Translations under genes and position numbers: made by a program
Notes under the pieces: generated by a model
Told to the model about the DNA's origin: nothing
The model's database searches: none
Seen by the model: the letters and a program-made list of their open reading frames with translations, nothing else
Shown here: positions 23,140-30,225 of the stretch, one piece after another
How positions within the stretch are numbered: the first letter of the stretch is position 1
Layout of the letters: every line of letters starts with the position of its first letter
From: CAZEFK01 sp964511405
GTDB taxonomy: Bacteria; Pseudomonadota; Alphaproteobacteria; Elsterales; Elsteraceae
DNA: 44,708 bases
Assembly: GCA_964511405.1 (NCBI GenBank)
Contig: CAZEFK010000027.1
Coordinates: forward strand, 1-44,708
Reading direction: 5' to 3'

Positions 23140-25325
23140 CGCGTGCCGCCGACGGCCGCCCGGTCCGGCGCGCTCGGGCGGACATCCGCATCGCCGGCGC
23201 CCACCACCGCCAAACCGCTTGCCGTGTTTGCAGCGCTCTTGAGCGCGGCCGTGACAATGGCTGGCGTCAGCAGCTCAGGCAGCGCTTCGCCTTCCGGATG
23301 CCCTGGGCCGTAGACGACGTCGAGGGGAACGCCATATCGCGCGAAGGACTGAAGGAAGGTGGCGATCGTGGGATCCGGCCGGGTCCAATCGGCCCGCATT
23401 GCGATGACGCCCGGCCCACGCAGGCGATCGAACACGGGCGGGCGATCGAGAACGGCGGCCTCGTTCACCTTGCAGGTCAGGCACCATGCGGCGGTGACAT
23501 CGACGAACACGACCCGTCCCGCATCGACGTTCCGCCGGACCTCGGCCAAGTCGAACGGCCGCCAAAATGCCTGCATGGCCTCTGCTGGACGGGCGATCCG
23601 TTGCGTGAGCGTCGGCGCGGCCACGGCCGTGACGACGGCGAGCGCAGCCAGCAATCCGCTCGTCCGGTGCTGCAGCGTTGACGCGGGCAGGAACGCGCGC
23701 AGGGCGAGCACGGCAAGGCTCGCCGCCAGCAGTGCGCCCGTCACGGCGCCCGCTGAGGGGCCGGCTTCGTCCGCCAGGACGACGACCAGCCACGCCGCGG
23801 TGCCGAGGAAGCCGAGGCTCAGCATCCGCCGAAGCCAGATGGTCCAGCGCCCGGGCCGCGGCAGACGGCGGGCCAAGCCGGGCATCGCCGCCAGCAGCAG
23901 ATAGGGACTCGACAGTCCGATCCCGAGAGCGCCGAAGATTGCAGCGATCTCGGCCGGGCCGCGCGCCAGGGCGAAGCCGACGGCGGTTCCGACGAAGGGG
24001 GCCGAGCAGGGCGTTGCCAGGAGCGTTGCAAAGACGCCGGTGAGAAAGGCATTCGCAAGCGGGTGGCGGGCTTGACGCAAGGCGGCCGCGGTCACTGCGC
24101 CGGGGACGCCGATGGTCAGCAAATCCCATTGATTTGCGGCGAACAGCACCGTGATCGCCGCCATCCCGGCAAGGAACCAAGGCTGCTGGAACTGAATGCC
24201 CCAGCCGATGCTCGTCCCGGCCGCCTTGAGGGCGATCAGCGCTACGGCAAGCGCGAGGAAGCACGCGAGCACGCCCGCCGCCATCGAGCACAGGCCGAGA
24301 CGCGCCGACCGGCGGTCGTCCCCGGTCAAGCCGGTCAGCGCAAGCAGCTTGAGCGAGAGCACCGGCAGCACGCAGGGCATGAAGTTGAGCACGAGGCCGC
24401 CGAGCAACGCGATGGCCAGCATCATGGGGAGGATCGGAACGGCAGGATCGCGCCCGACCGCCACGGTCGGCGTCGCCACGAACTCGGCGGATCGGGCGGA
24501 GCCGTCGGTAACCGTGAGCGTCAGCCGCGCGCCGGCGAGCGCCGGCGCCTCGGCGCCGTCCACGGCGACCGCCAGGCTCGCAAGGGCTCCTCCCTCCTTG
24601 AACTCGGTCAGCGGCCGTCGGGCGGATCCGTGGCGCAAGCCCTCGACGAACAGATCGGGCTGCCGCAACGGCGGGCCGGACGTGCGGAGCTGGACGACCA
24701 GGGTCGCCGACTTCGCGCCCCTGGGCTGGACAGTGACAGACGCGAGGGCCATGCCCGCCAGGTCGAGGGCGCTGGGCACGCGCATCAGTGCCGCAGCGAT
24801 CGACGCAGCTTCGGGGCCGGGCGCAGCCAGGCCTGCCGGCAGATCGAGCGCGAGATCGGCATGGTAGGGCACGCAGACCTCGGCGCAGGCGGCATAGTCG
24901 ACCGCCGCACGCAGCCGGGTTGGCTTCCCTGGCTCGGCGAGGCGCAGCGTCATGGGAAGCAGGACCCGATCGAGATAGACGTAGTTTTCGAGCCCGCTCA
25001 GCGTCAGCCGCGTCGGCGCAGGCCAGTCCACCGACGATGACGCGAGGTTGCCCGACCCCGACCAATCGACCGTCGTCGGGATACCGGCATCGCCCGGCGT
25101 CCGCCAATAGGTATGCCATCCCGGAGCCATTTGGATCTCGAGGCCGGCATCCACCGTCGTGCCGCTCCCCACGGCTTCGACCGCCGTGACGAGCCGGGCC
25201 TTCGCATGAGCGTCGCCGATCCAGGCACTTGTGGCTGCGCGAGAATGGTTCGGAACCAGGGCCGCAATCACGATCGCCACCGACGCGAACGCTCGCGCGA
25301 TCGCGCGAGCGGCTCGGGTAGTCAT
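23136..25325 (-). CDS. DsbD/ScsB-like thiol:disulfide interchange protein
   Basis: 729 residues: signal peptide (about 1-30), a periplasmic DsbD-alpha-like domain with YAACAEVCVPYHAD, a central membrane domain with about eight helices carrying the two redox cysteines (NFMPCVLPVLSLK and TPCSAPFVGTAVG), and a C-terminal thioredoxin-like domain with AAWCLTCKVNE. It moves reducing power from cytoplasmic thioredoxin to periplasmic partners; ScsB-type relatives give copper tolerance. All six family cysteines are present. ATG 25325 has a GGAGGAG site. Between DUF411 and the small Met-rich gene in the operon. Confidence 0.88.
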   Translation of the reverse strand: MTTRAARAIARAFASVAIVIAALVPNHSRAATSAWIGDAHAKARLVTAVEAVGSGTTVDAGLEIQMAPGWHTYWRTPGDAGIPTTVDWSGSGNLASSSVDWPAPTRLTLSGLENYVYLDRVLLPMTLRLAEPGKPTRLRAAVDYAACAEVCVPYHADLALDLPAGLAAPGPEAASIAAALMRVPSALDLAGMALASVTVQPRGAKSATLVVQLRTSGPPLRQPDLFVEGLRHGSARRPLTEFKEGGALASLAVAVDGAEAPALAGARLTLTVTDGSARSAEFVATPTVAVGRDPAVPILPMMLAIALLGGLVLNFMPCVLPVLSLKLLALTGLTGDDRRSARLGLCSMAAGVLACFLALAVALIALKAAGTSIGWGIQFQQPWFLAGMAAITVLFAANQWDLLTIGVPGAVTAAALRQARHPLANAFLTGVFATLLATPCSAPFVGTAVGFALARGPAEIAAIFGALGIGLSSPYLLLAAMPGLARRLPRPGRWTIWLRRMLSLGFLGTAAWLVVVLADEAGPSAGAVTGALLAASLAVLALRAFLPASTLQHRTSGLLAALAVVTAVAAPTLTQRIARPAEAMQAFWRPFDLAEVRRNVDAGRVVFVDVTAAWCLTCKVNEAAVLDRPPVFDRLRGPGVIAMRADWTRPDPTIATFLQSFARYGVPLDVVYGPGHPEGEALPELLTPAIVTAALKSAANTASGLAVVGAGDADVRPSAPDRAAVGGTR

Positions 25326-25402
25326 CTTGCTCCTCCACCACCCACGACAGGTGACGCGATGGCGAGTCTGGTCTGGTCCGCAACTGCCGCGCCCGACATG
25401 AT

Positions 25403-25846
25403 CTACTCCGTCAAGAAGACCTTGGTGCTTCCATCTTCGGCTACGGCATAGACCGTGAACGGCGCCTGCTTTTGTCCGACCATCCCGGGCGAGCCCGTCG
25501 GCATCCCGGGCAAGGTGATCGCCTTCACCGACGGTCGCTCCGCCAGAAGCTTGCGGATCGCGGTGATCGGCACGTGCCCCTCGACGACATAGCCGTCGAT
25601 CATGCTGATGTGGCATCCGTCGAGAGCTTCGGGCACGCCCGCGCGCCGGCTGATCGAGGCCAGGTCAAAGGTCGGGATGACGGAGACAGTGAAGCCGTTC
25701 TGCCGCAAGTAGCCAGCATAGCCCTCGCAGCAGTCGCATTGTGGGTTCTTGTACAGTGTCACGGGCAGGGGCGCGGCCCCAGCGCCCACCGGCAGTGCCA
25801 GCGCGGCGGCACAAAGCAACATGGCGCGGCGGCTGATCATGGTCAT
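25403..25846 (-). CDS. DUF411 periplasmic metal-binding protein
   Basis: 147 residues with a signal peptide (LLCAAALALPVGAGA). The mature part is DUF411: YKNPQCDCCEGYAGYL with a CxCC motif, DGCHISMIDGYVVEGHVP, and TLPGMPTGSPGM near the end. DUF411 proteins are small secreted metal-binding proteins found in copper-resistance operons. ATG 25846 is preceded by AAGGAGA at a good distance; ATG 25840 is an alternative. It is the third gene of the leftward operon, 28 bases after the oxidase. Confidence 0.86.
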   Translation of the reverse strand: MTMISRRAMLLCAAALALPVGAGAAPLPVTLYKNPQCDCCEGYAGYLRQNGFTVSVIPTFDLASISRRAGVPEALDGCHISMIDGYVVEGHVPITAIRKLLAERPSVKAITLPGMPTGSPGMVGQKQAPFTVYAVAEDGSTKVFLTE

Positions 25847-25874
25847 TGTCCGTTCTCCTTTTCGCGAGGTCGGG

Positions 25875-27293
25875 CTAGGCGACGCGGAGCACTGTCATGA
25901 GACCGGCGACCTGATGGTCCATGACATGGCAGTGCAACATCCAGTCGCCTGGGTTGTCGGCGACGAAGGCGACCGCGACGCGCTCGCGCGGTGGGACGAG
26001 CACGGTGTCGCCCCAGACCGCGCCATCTGCCGCAGCTGCCGACTTCGAAAGCACCCGGAAGCTGTGGCCATGCAGGTGCATCGGGTGCCACCAGGCGGTC
26101 TCGTTCTTCAGTTCGAGCATGCAGGTCGAGCCGCGGCGCAGGGTCAGCAGCGGCGGCATGTCCGCAGCACCGTCGCCCGTCTCCGAGACGCCGTTCATCG
26201 ACCAGGACACGCCGCCCATCGCCATCACGCCGGGACCGCTCATCATTCCGCCCTGGAGCGCGATCTCATGCTGCTCGGCGGACGCCAGGTCCGGTTCAGG
26301 CAGCGGATTGGCCGGCACTTCGACAGGCGCGTCGAGGGGATGCGCGCGCAGCGGCGTTGCTTCATAGGCGAACTCTGCGAGCGCATAAGCCAGTTGATCG
26401 CCATAGAAATCGTCGATGACCTGATGGCGGCTGCCCGGCTCGCCCGTCATGTCCAGGATGACGTCGGCCCGCATCGCCGGGCCGAGCAGAAGCCGTCCGC
26501 GGGCCGGGGAATGCGGGCCGCAGGGCTGGCCATCCAGCGCGACCACGAGGGGGCGATGGGCGCCGAAGTCGAGCGCCAGGATGCGCGCCGTCGCTGCGTT
26601 GATGATGCGCAGCCGGAGGCGTTCGCCGGCGCGCGCCTTGATCGCGTCCGGAACGCGCCCGTTGATGGTGACCGTGTTGCCGATGCGCCCGGCCATCGCC
26701 GCCTCCATGCGGTTGCCGAAGCCGGGAGCGATCTGGCCATCGTCGTCAAGGCGCCAGTCCTGGACGACCCAGAGGAGCTCGCGGTCCACCTTCGGCGGCT
26801 GCCGCTCCTCGACGATGAGCGCGCCGGCCAGGCCGCGCCCCATCTGGACCAGGCTGTCGGCATGCGGATGATACCAGAAGGTCCCCGCGTCTGGCGGGGT
26901 GAACCGATAGGTAAACGTCTCGCCCGGCTGGATTGGCGGCTGCGTCAGCCCAGGCACGCCATCCATGGCGTTTGGCAGCCGGATCCCGTGCCAATGCACG
27001 GTTGTCTCTTCGCGCAAGCGGTTTTCGACCGCTACCTCGAACGGTTCGCCCTGCTTGGTCCGCAATACCGGGCCCGGCACCATGCCGTCAAATCCCCAGA
27101 CGTCGGTCATCGGACCATCGCCGCCGACCAGCGGGACCCGTGCCGGCCCGAGGCTCAGCCGCCGATTGGCGTTGGCCTCGGCCTGGGCCGCGCGCCCTGG
27201 CAGCAGAGGCCACAGCGCCGCGCCTGCGGCCAGCGACGCGCCGAGCCTCAGGACGTGCCGACGGCTCGGTGCCGCCCGATTTAAAGTCGACAT
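25875..27293 (-). CDS. Tat-exported multicopper oxidase (CopA/CueO-like)
   Basis: 472 residues. Twin-arginine signal SRRHVLRLGAS at the N-terminus. The four copper-binding blocks are intact: HWHG (100-103), YHPHAD (141-146), HPMHLHGH (403-410) and HCHVMDH (454-460) with the type 1 Cys455. A methionine-rich loop lies at about 355-380 (GGMMSGPGVMAMGG), as in cuprous oxidases that detoxify Cu(I) in the periplasm. Slightly shorter than CueO. Second gene in the operon headed by a MerR-type promoter. Iron (Fe(II)) oxidation is another possibility, given the nearby FTR1 system. Confidence 0.9.
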   Translation of the reverse strand: MSTLNRAAPSRRHVLRLGASLAAGAALWPLLPGRAAQAEANANRRLSLGPARVPLVGGDGPMTDVWGFDGMVPGPVLRTKQGEPFEVAVENRLREETTVHWHGIRLPNAMDGVPGLTQPPIQPGETFTYRFTPPDAGTFWYHPHADSLVQMGRGLAGALIVEERQPPKVDRELLWVVQDWRLDDDGQIAPGFGNRMEAAMAGRIGNTVTINGRVPDAIKARAGERLRLRIINAATARILALDFGAHRPLVVALDGQPCGPHSPARGRLLLGPAMRADVILDMTGEPGSRHQVIDDFYGDQLAYALAEFAYEATPLRAHPLDAPVEVPANPLPEPDLASAEQHEIALQGGMMSGPGVMAMGGVSWSMNGVSETGDGAADMPPLLTLRRGSTCMLELKNETAWWHPMHLHGHSFRVLSKSAAAADGAVWGDTVLVPPRERVAVAFVADNPGDWMLHCHVMDHQVAGLMTVLRVA

Positions 27294-27405
27294 TCCACCG
27301 TCCCCTTGACGGCCGCGCCAATGCCGAGGTCGCGCCGCGCTCAGGAGCGGCGGGCACCGTCAGCGGATATCGAGCGAGCAGGAGAGGCCGAAGCGGCCTC
27401 CCAAG

Positions 27406-27741
27406 CTAGGCGCGGCGGATGGGGGGTGACAGCTCCGGCTCGACCACGCGGCCGGCAACGGCATCGTCCCGCACGACAAAGCGCACGATGCTTTGGTAAG
27501 CCGTCCCGGGACCAAACGTCGGCCGCGCCGGGAGGTGGACCGGCCCCGGCAGCCCCATGTCGTTGATGCAGGTTGGGATCATGCCCTTGCAGGGCATCCC
27601 GTCGCCGTCGGCCGACGTCCCCATCGACATCGGGCAGGGCGGGCTCGCCATGGCCTGGGACGCCATCTCGGCCGTCGCGCTGGCGATGAAGACCAGCGCC
27701 AAGAGGGCGACCGCGACGCGCTTGATGGAGGCCCCGAGCAT
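27406..27741 (-). CDS. small secreted Cys/Met-rich protein, unknown
   Basis: 111 residues with a signal peptide (VALLALVFIASATA). The mature start holds PCPMSMG, DGMPCKGMIPTC and NDMG, a cluster of Cys and Met suited to binding soft metals. The rest is polar without a recognised domain, ending SPPIRRA. It is the first gene of the leftward operon, 112 bases before the multicopper oxidase, and starts about 160 bases after the MerR-type promoter. No named family is claimed. Confidence 0.7.
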   Translation of the reverse strand: MLGASIKRVAVALLALVFIASATAEMASQAMASPPCPMSMGTSADGDGMPCKGMIPTCINDMGLPGPVHLPARPTFGPGTAYQSIVRFVVRDDAVAGRVVEPELSPPIRRA

Positions 27742-27902
27742 GGGCGCAGGTTAGCGGCGACGCGCCCGGTCGGCAACGGGCCCCGTCGCGTGGCAAAGCG
27801 ACCGGGTACTGGCCCGCAGCTGTCCGGGTTATGTAACCGCCGTAGGCGGGGACCGAACGGAGCAAGGGGATACTGCGGCGCGCCGAGTCCAATGGCAGCC
27901 GT

Positions 27903-27933
27903 ACCATGGGGTCCGTAGTCACTACAGGGTCAA
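27903..27933 (-). promoter_or_regulatory. MerR-type promoter/operator of the copper-oxidase operon
   Basis: Read on the minus strand: -35 TTGACC (27933-27928), 19-base spacer with the near-perfect dyad CTGTAGT-G-ACTACGG, -10 CATGGT (27908-27903). The over-long 19-base spacer is the hallmark of MerR-controlled promoters. It drives the operon from 27741 leftward and lies 11 bases before the merR-like start, so the regulator can bind between the divergent genes. Fourteen of 19 spacer bases equal those at the merT promoter. Confidence 0.75.
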
Positions 27934-27944
27934 GGGGTGTCGCC

Positions 27945-28571
27945 ATGGGCGATCACGCCGGGGTGAAGCGCCTGCAGAGGGGCGAACTGGCCCGCCGGAC
28001 GGGCAGCAATCTCGAAACCGTGCGCTACTACGAGAAGGTCGGCCTTCTGCCCGAGCCGCCCCGCACGGCCGGTGGCTACCGGACCTACGACACGACGCAC
28101 GAGCGACGACTTCGCTTCGTGCTACGGGCGCGCGAGCTCGGCTTCTCCCTCAATGAAATCCGTGAGCTGCTCCGTCTCGTCGACGAGCGCGGCCAGCCCT
28201 GTGCCGAGGCGCGCGCCGTCGCCGCTGCACATCTCGACGACGTGCGGGCAAAGATCGCCGATCTGAAACGCATGGAGAGGGTGCTGAAGGACGTGGTCGT
28301 GAAATGCGCCGACGGGGCTCTGCCAGAATGCCCGCTAATCGAGACGCTGTTTCGCGGAGCGTCAAATGAGAGGGCTGGAGCTTTCATCGCCTGCAGCAGA
28401 TCGGGATTGTCTTTGCTGAACGAGAACGCGCCGATCAGCTCGGTGCCTGATTTGCCCGCATCGACGTCCACCGCTTCAAGCGTGGGGTTGGCGACGGTCG
28501 CTCAGGCGGGCAGCCTCATCGGCCCCTCCGGCACCGGCATGGCGCCGGGGGCCGCGCCCCAGACCGATTGA
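27945..28571 (+). CDS. MerR-family metal sensor (MerR/ZntR class) with abnormal C-terminal tail
   Basis: 208 residues as read. Residues 8-75 are the winged-helix DNA-binding domain (GELARRTGSNLETVRYYEKVGLLPEP), then the dimerisation helix and three cysteines, Cys86, Cys121 and Cys129 (ADGALPECPLIETLF). The spacing follows mercury-sensing MerR; Cys86 is the residue typical of sensors of divalent ions, where Cu(I) sensors have Ser. The normal family end is near residue 137. The remaining 70 residues (GASNERAGAF...) have no MerR similarity and overlap the next gene's 3' end, so the native stop appears lost at a junction near 28360. ATG 27945 is chosen because an upstream ATG lies inside the operator. 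Confidence 0.83.
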   Translation: MGDHAGVKRLQRGELARRTGSNLETVRYYEKVGLLPEPPRTAGGYRTYDTTHERRLRFVLRARELGFSLNEIRELLRLVDERGQPCAEARAVAAAHLDDVRAKIADLKRMERVLKDVVVKCADGALPECPLIETLFRGASNERAGAFIACSRSGLSLLNENAPISSVPDLPASTSTASSVGLATVAQAGSLIGPSGTGMAPGAAPQTD

Positions 28572-29323
28572 TCGAAGTTGACGATGGCGCCCGTCATCAG
28601 CCCGGCGTCGGCGGAGACCAGGTAGTTCACCGCCCGCGCGGCCTCGTCCGGGTCGACCAGCCGGCCGAAGGGCAGCGTTTTCACCGCCTTGGCCATCCAG
28701 TCCGGGTCGTTCTTCTCGGCGGCCTGCAGCTCGATTTCGTGGTCCGAGGCCATCCAGCCGACATTGAGCTGGTTCACCCGGATGCGGTTGGCCATGACCG
28801 AGAAGGCGACGTTGGCGGTCAGCGTCGCCAGCGCCCCCTTGGAGGCGCAGTAGGGCGTGATGAAAGGCTGGCCGGACAGCGCCGAGATCGAGCCGATGTT
28901 GCAGATCGCGCCCTCGACGCCGTCGCGGATCATCCGGCCGATCGCCTCCTGCATCAGGAAGAACGGGCCGCGGACGTTGGTCGCGAACATGCGGTCGAAC
29001 AGCTCGGGCGAGGTGGTCAGGATGTTGCCGCGCTCGGTCAGCGCGCCCGCATTGACCAGCACGTCGATGCGGCCGAAGCGGGCATCGGTCTCGGCGATGG
29101 CTCGGCGACAGTCCTCGACCGCGCCGAGATCGGCCTGGATGAACAGCGCCGCCGTGCCGTGCTCCGCCGAGATGCCCTTGGCGACGGCCTCACCCCGTCC
29201 GGCGTTCCGGCCGGTGACGACGATGCCGGCCGCTCCCGCCGCCGCGAGCCGCCGCGCGATGGCCGCCCCCAGGCCTTGGGTCGCGCCCGCGATCACACAG
29301 ATCTTGCCATCCATCCGGTTCAT
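28502..29323 (-). CDS. short-chain dehydrogenase/reductase of the iol-like operon
   Basis: 273-residue SDR with the cofactor motif GATQGLGAAIA, NVLVNAG-type motif (VLVNAGALTERG), catalytic Ser (NIGSISALSG), and YCASKGA (Tyr/Lys). The C-terminus has VSADAGLMTGAIVNFDQSVWGA, seen in SDRs of sugar/polyol clusters. It probably oxidises a hydroxyl of the cyclitol or a derived sugar acid with NAD(P). ATG overlaps the iolE-like stop by four bases (ATGA), so it is translated with it. Its 3' end overlaps the abnormal MerR tail on the other strand by 70 bases. Confidence 0.87.
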   Translation of the reverse strand: MNRMDGKICVIAGATQGLGAAIARRLAAAGAAGIVVTGRNAGRGEAVAKGISAEHGTAALFIQADLGAVEDCRRAIAETDARFGRIDVLVNAGALTERGNILTTSPELFDRMFATNVRGPFFLMQEAIGRMIRDGVEGAICNIGSISALSGQPFITPYCASKGALATLTANVAFSVMANRIRVNQLNVGWMASDHEIELQAAEKNDPDWMAKAVKTLPFGRLVDPDEAARAVNYLVSADAGLMTGAIVNFDQSVWGAAPGAMPVPEGPMRLPA

Positions 29324-30219
29324 TGCACGACCTCGTATCCGGCCAGCGCCATCGCGCGGCTGAGCGCCGCATGCCCCGTCTTCGCCATCTCGAGCGGCGG
29401 GTTCGATTTGGGATCCTGTTCCGCCTCGACCACGAACCAGCCTTCGTAGCCGTGGCCGGCCAGCCGCTTCGCGATGGCGGCGAAATCAAGGGAGCCGTCG
29501 CCCGGCACGGTGAAGGCCCCCTTCACGACGGCATCGAGGAAGCTCTCGCGCGACCGGTCGAGGGCGTCGAGGACGGGCCGGCGCACGTCCTTGGCGTGGA
29601 CGTGGCTGATCCGAGCGTGGTGCTTGTCGATCACGCGCAGGACGTCGCCGCCGGCGAAGGCCATGTGCCCGGTATCGAACAGAAGCGGGATGCCCGCGCC
29701 CGAATGCTTCATGAACAGGTCGAGTTCCGGCTCGGTCTCGATCGCGGCGGCCATGTGGTGGTGATAGGCCAGCGGCATGCCCTGGTCTGCGCACCATTCG
29801 CCGAAGCTGGTCATCTTGCGGGCGTAGGTGCGGATCTCGTCTTCGGACAGCGTCGGCTTGGTGGCGAGCGGCGCGGACCGGGTGCCCTGGATGGAGCGCG
29901 CGGTTTCGCCATAGACGATGCAGGGGGCGCCGGCGGCCTTGAAGAAGGCCAGCTGCTCGGCGATGCGTGCCTTTTCCACCTCGATGTCGCCATCGAGCAA
30001 GAGCCCCGAGAACCAGCCGCCGCAGACGGACATGCCGTAGCGGGCGAGGATGGGGCCCAGCTGGCCCATGTCCATGGGGAAGCGGCGGCCGGTTTCCATG
30101 CCGGTGAAGCCCGCCACGCGGGCTTGGCGCAGGCATTCCTCCAGGCTCACGTCGTCGGACAGCTCCGGCAGGTCGTCGTTCCACCAGGCGATGGGGGCAA
30201 TGCCAAGTCTCGCTTTCAT
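29320..30219 (-). CDS. iolE: IolE-like inosose dehydratase / sugar isomerase-epimerase
   Basis: 299-residue AP-endonuclease-2-fold protein. The opening GIAPIAWWNDDLPEL is typical of IolE (2-keto-myo-inositol dehydratase), which removes water from scyllo-inosose. Metal-site blocks AYHHHMA, LLFDTGHMAFAGGD, SHVHAKD and VVEAEQD are all present. It lies six bases after iolD, as in inositol operons. Related sugar epimerases share the fold, but neighbourhood and N-terminus favour IolE. Confidence 0.85.
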   Translation of the reverse strand: MKARLGIAPIAWWNDDLPELSDDVSLEECLRQARVAGFTGMETGRRFPMDMGQLGPILARYGMSVCGGWFSGLLLDGDIEVEKARIAEQLAFFKAAGAPCIVYGETARSIQGTRSAPLATKPTLSEDEIRTYARKMTSFGEWCADQGMPLAYHHHMAAAIETEPELDLFMKHSGAGIPLLFDTGHMAFAGGDVLRVIDKHHARISHVHAKDVRRPVLDALDRSRESFLDAVVKGAFTVPGDGSLDFAAIAKRLAGHGYEGWFVVEAEQDPKSNPPLEMAKTGHAALSRAMALAGYEVVQ

Positions 30220-30225
30220 GATCCG

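Noticed and set aside
13283..28571. Direct repeat of the tRNA-Val 3' end as a right attachment site
   Set aside because: I looked for the last bases of the tRNA near the 28.4 kb border and elsewhere by eye and found none, so no attachment site is annotated.
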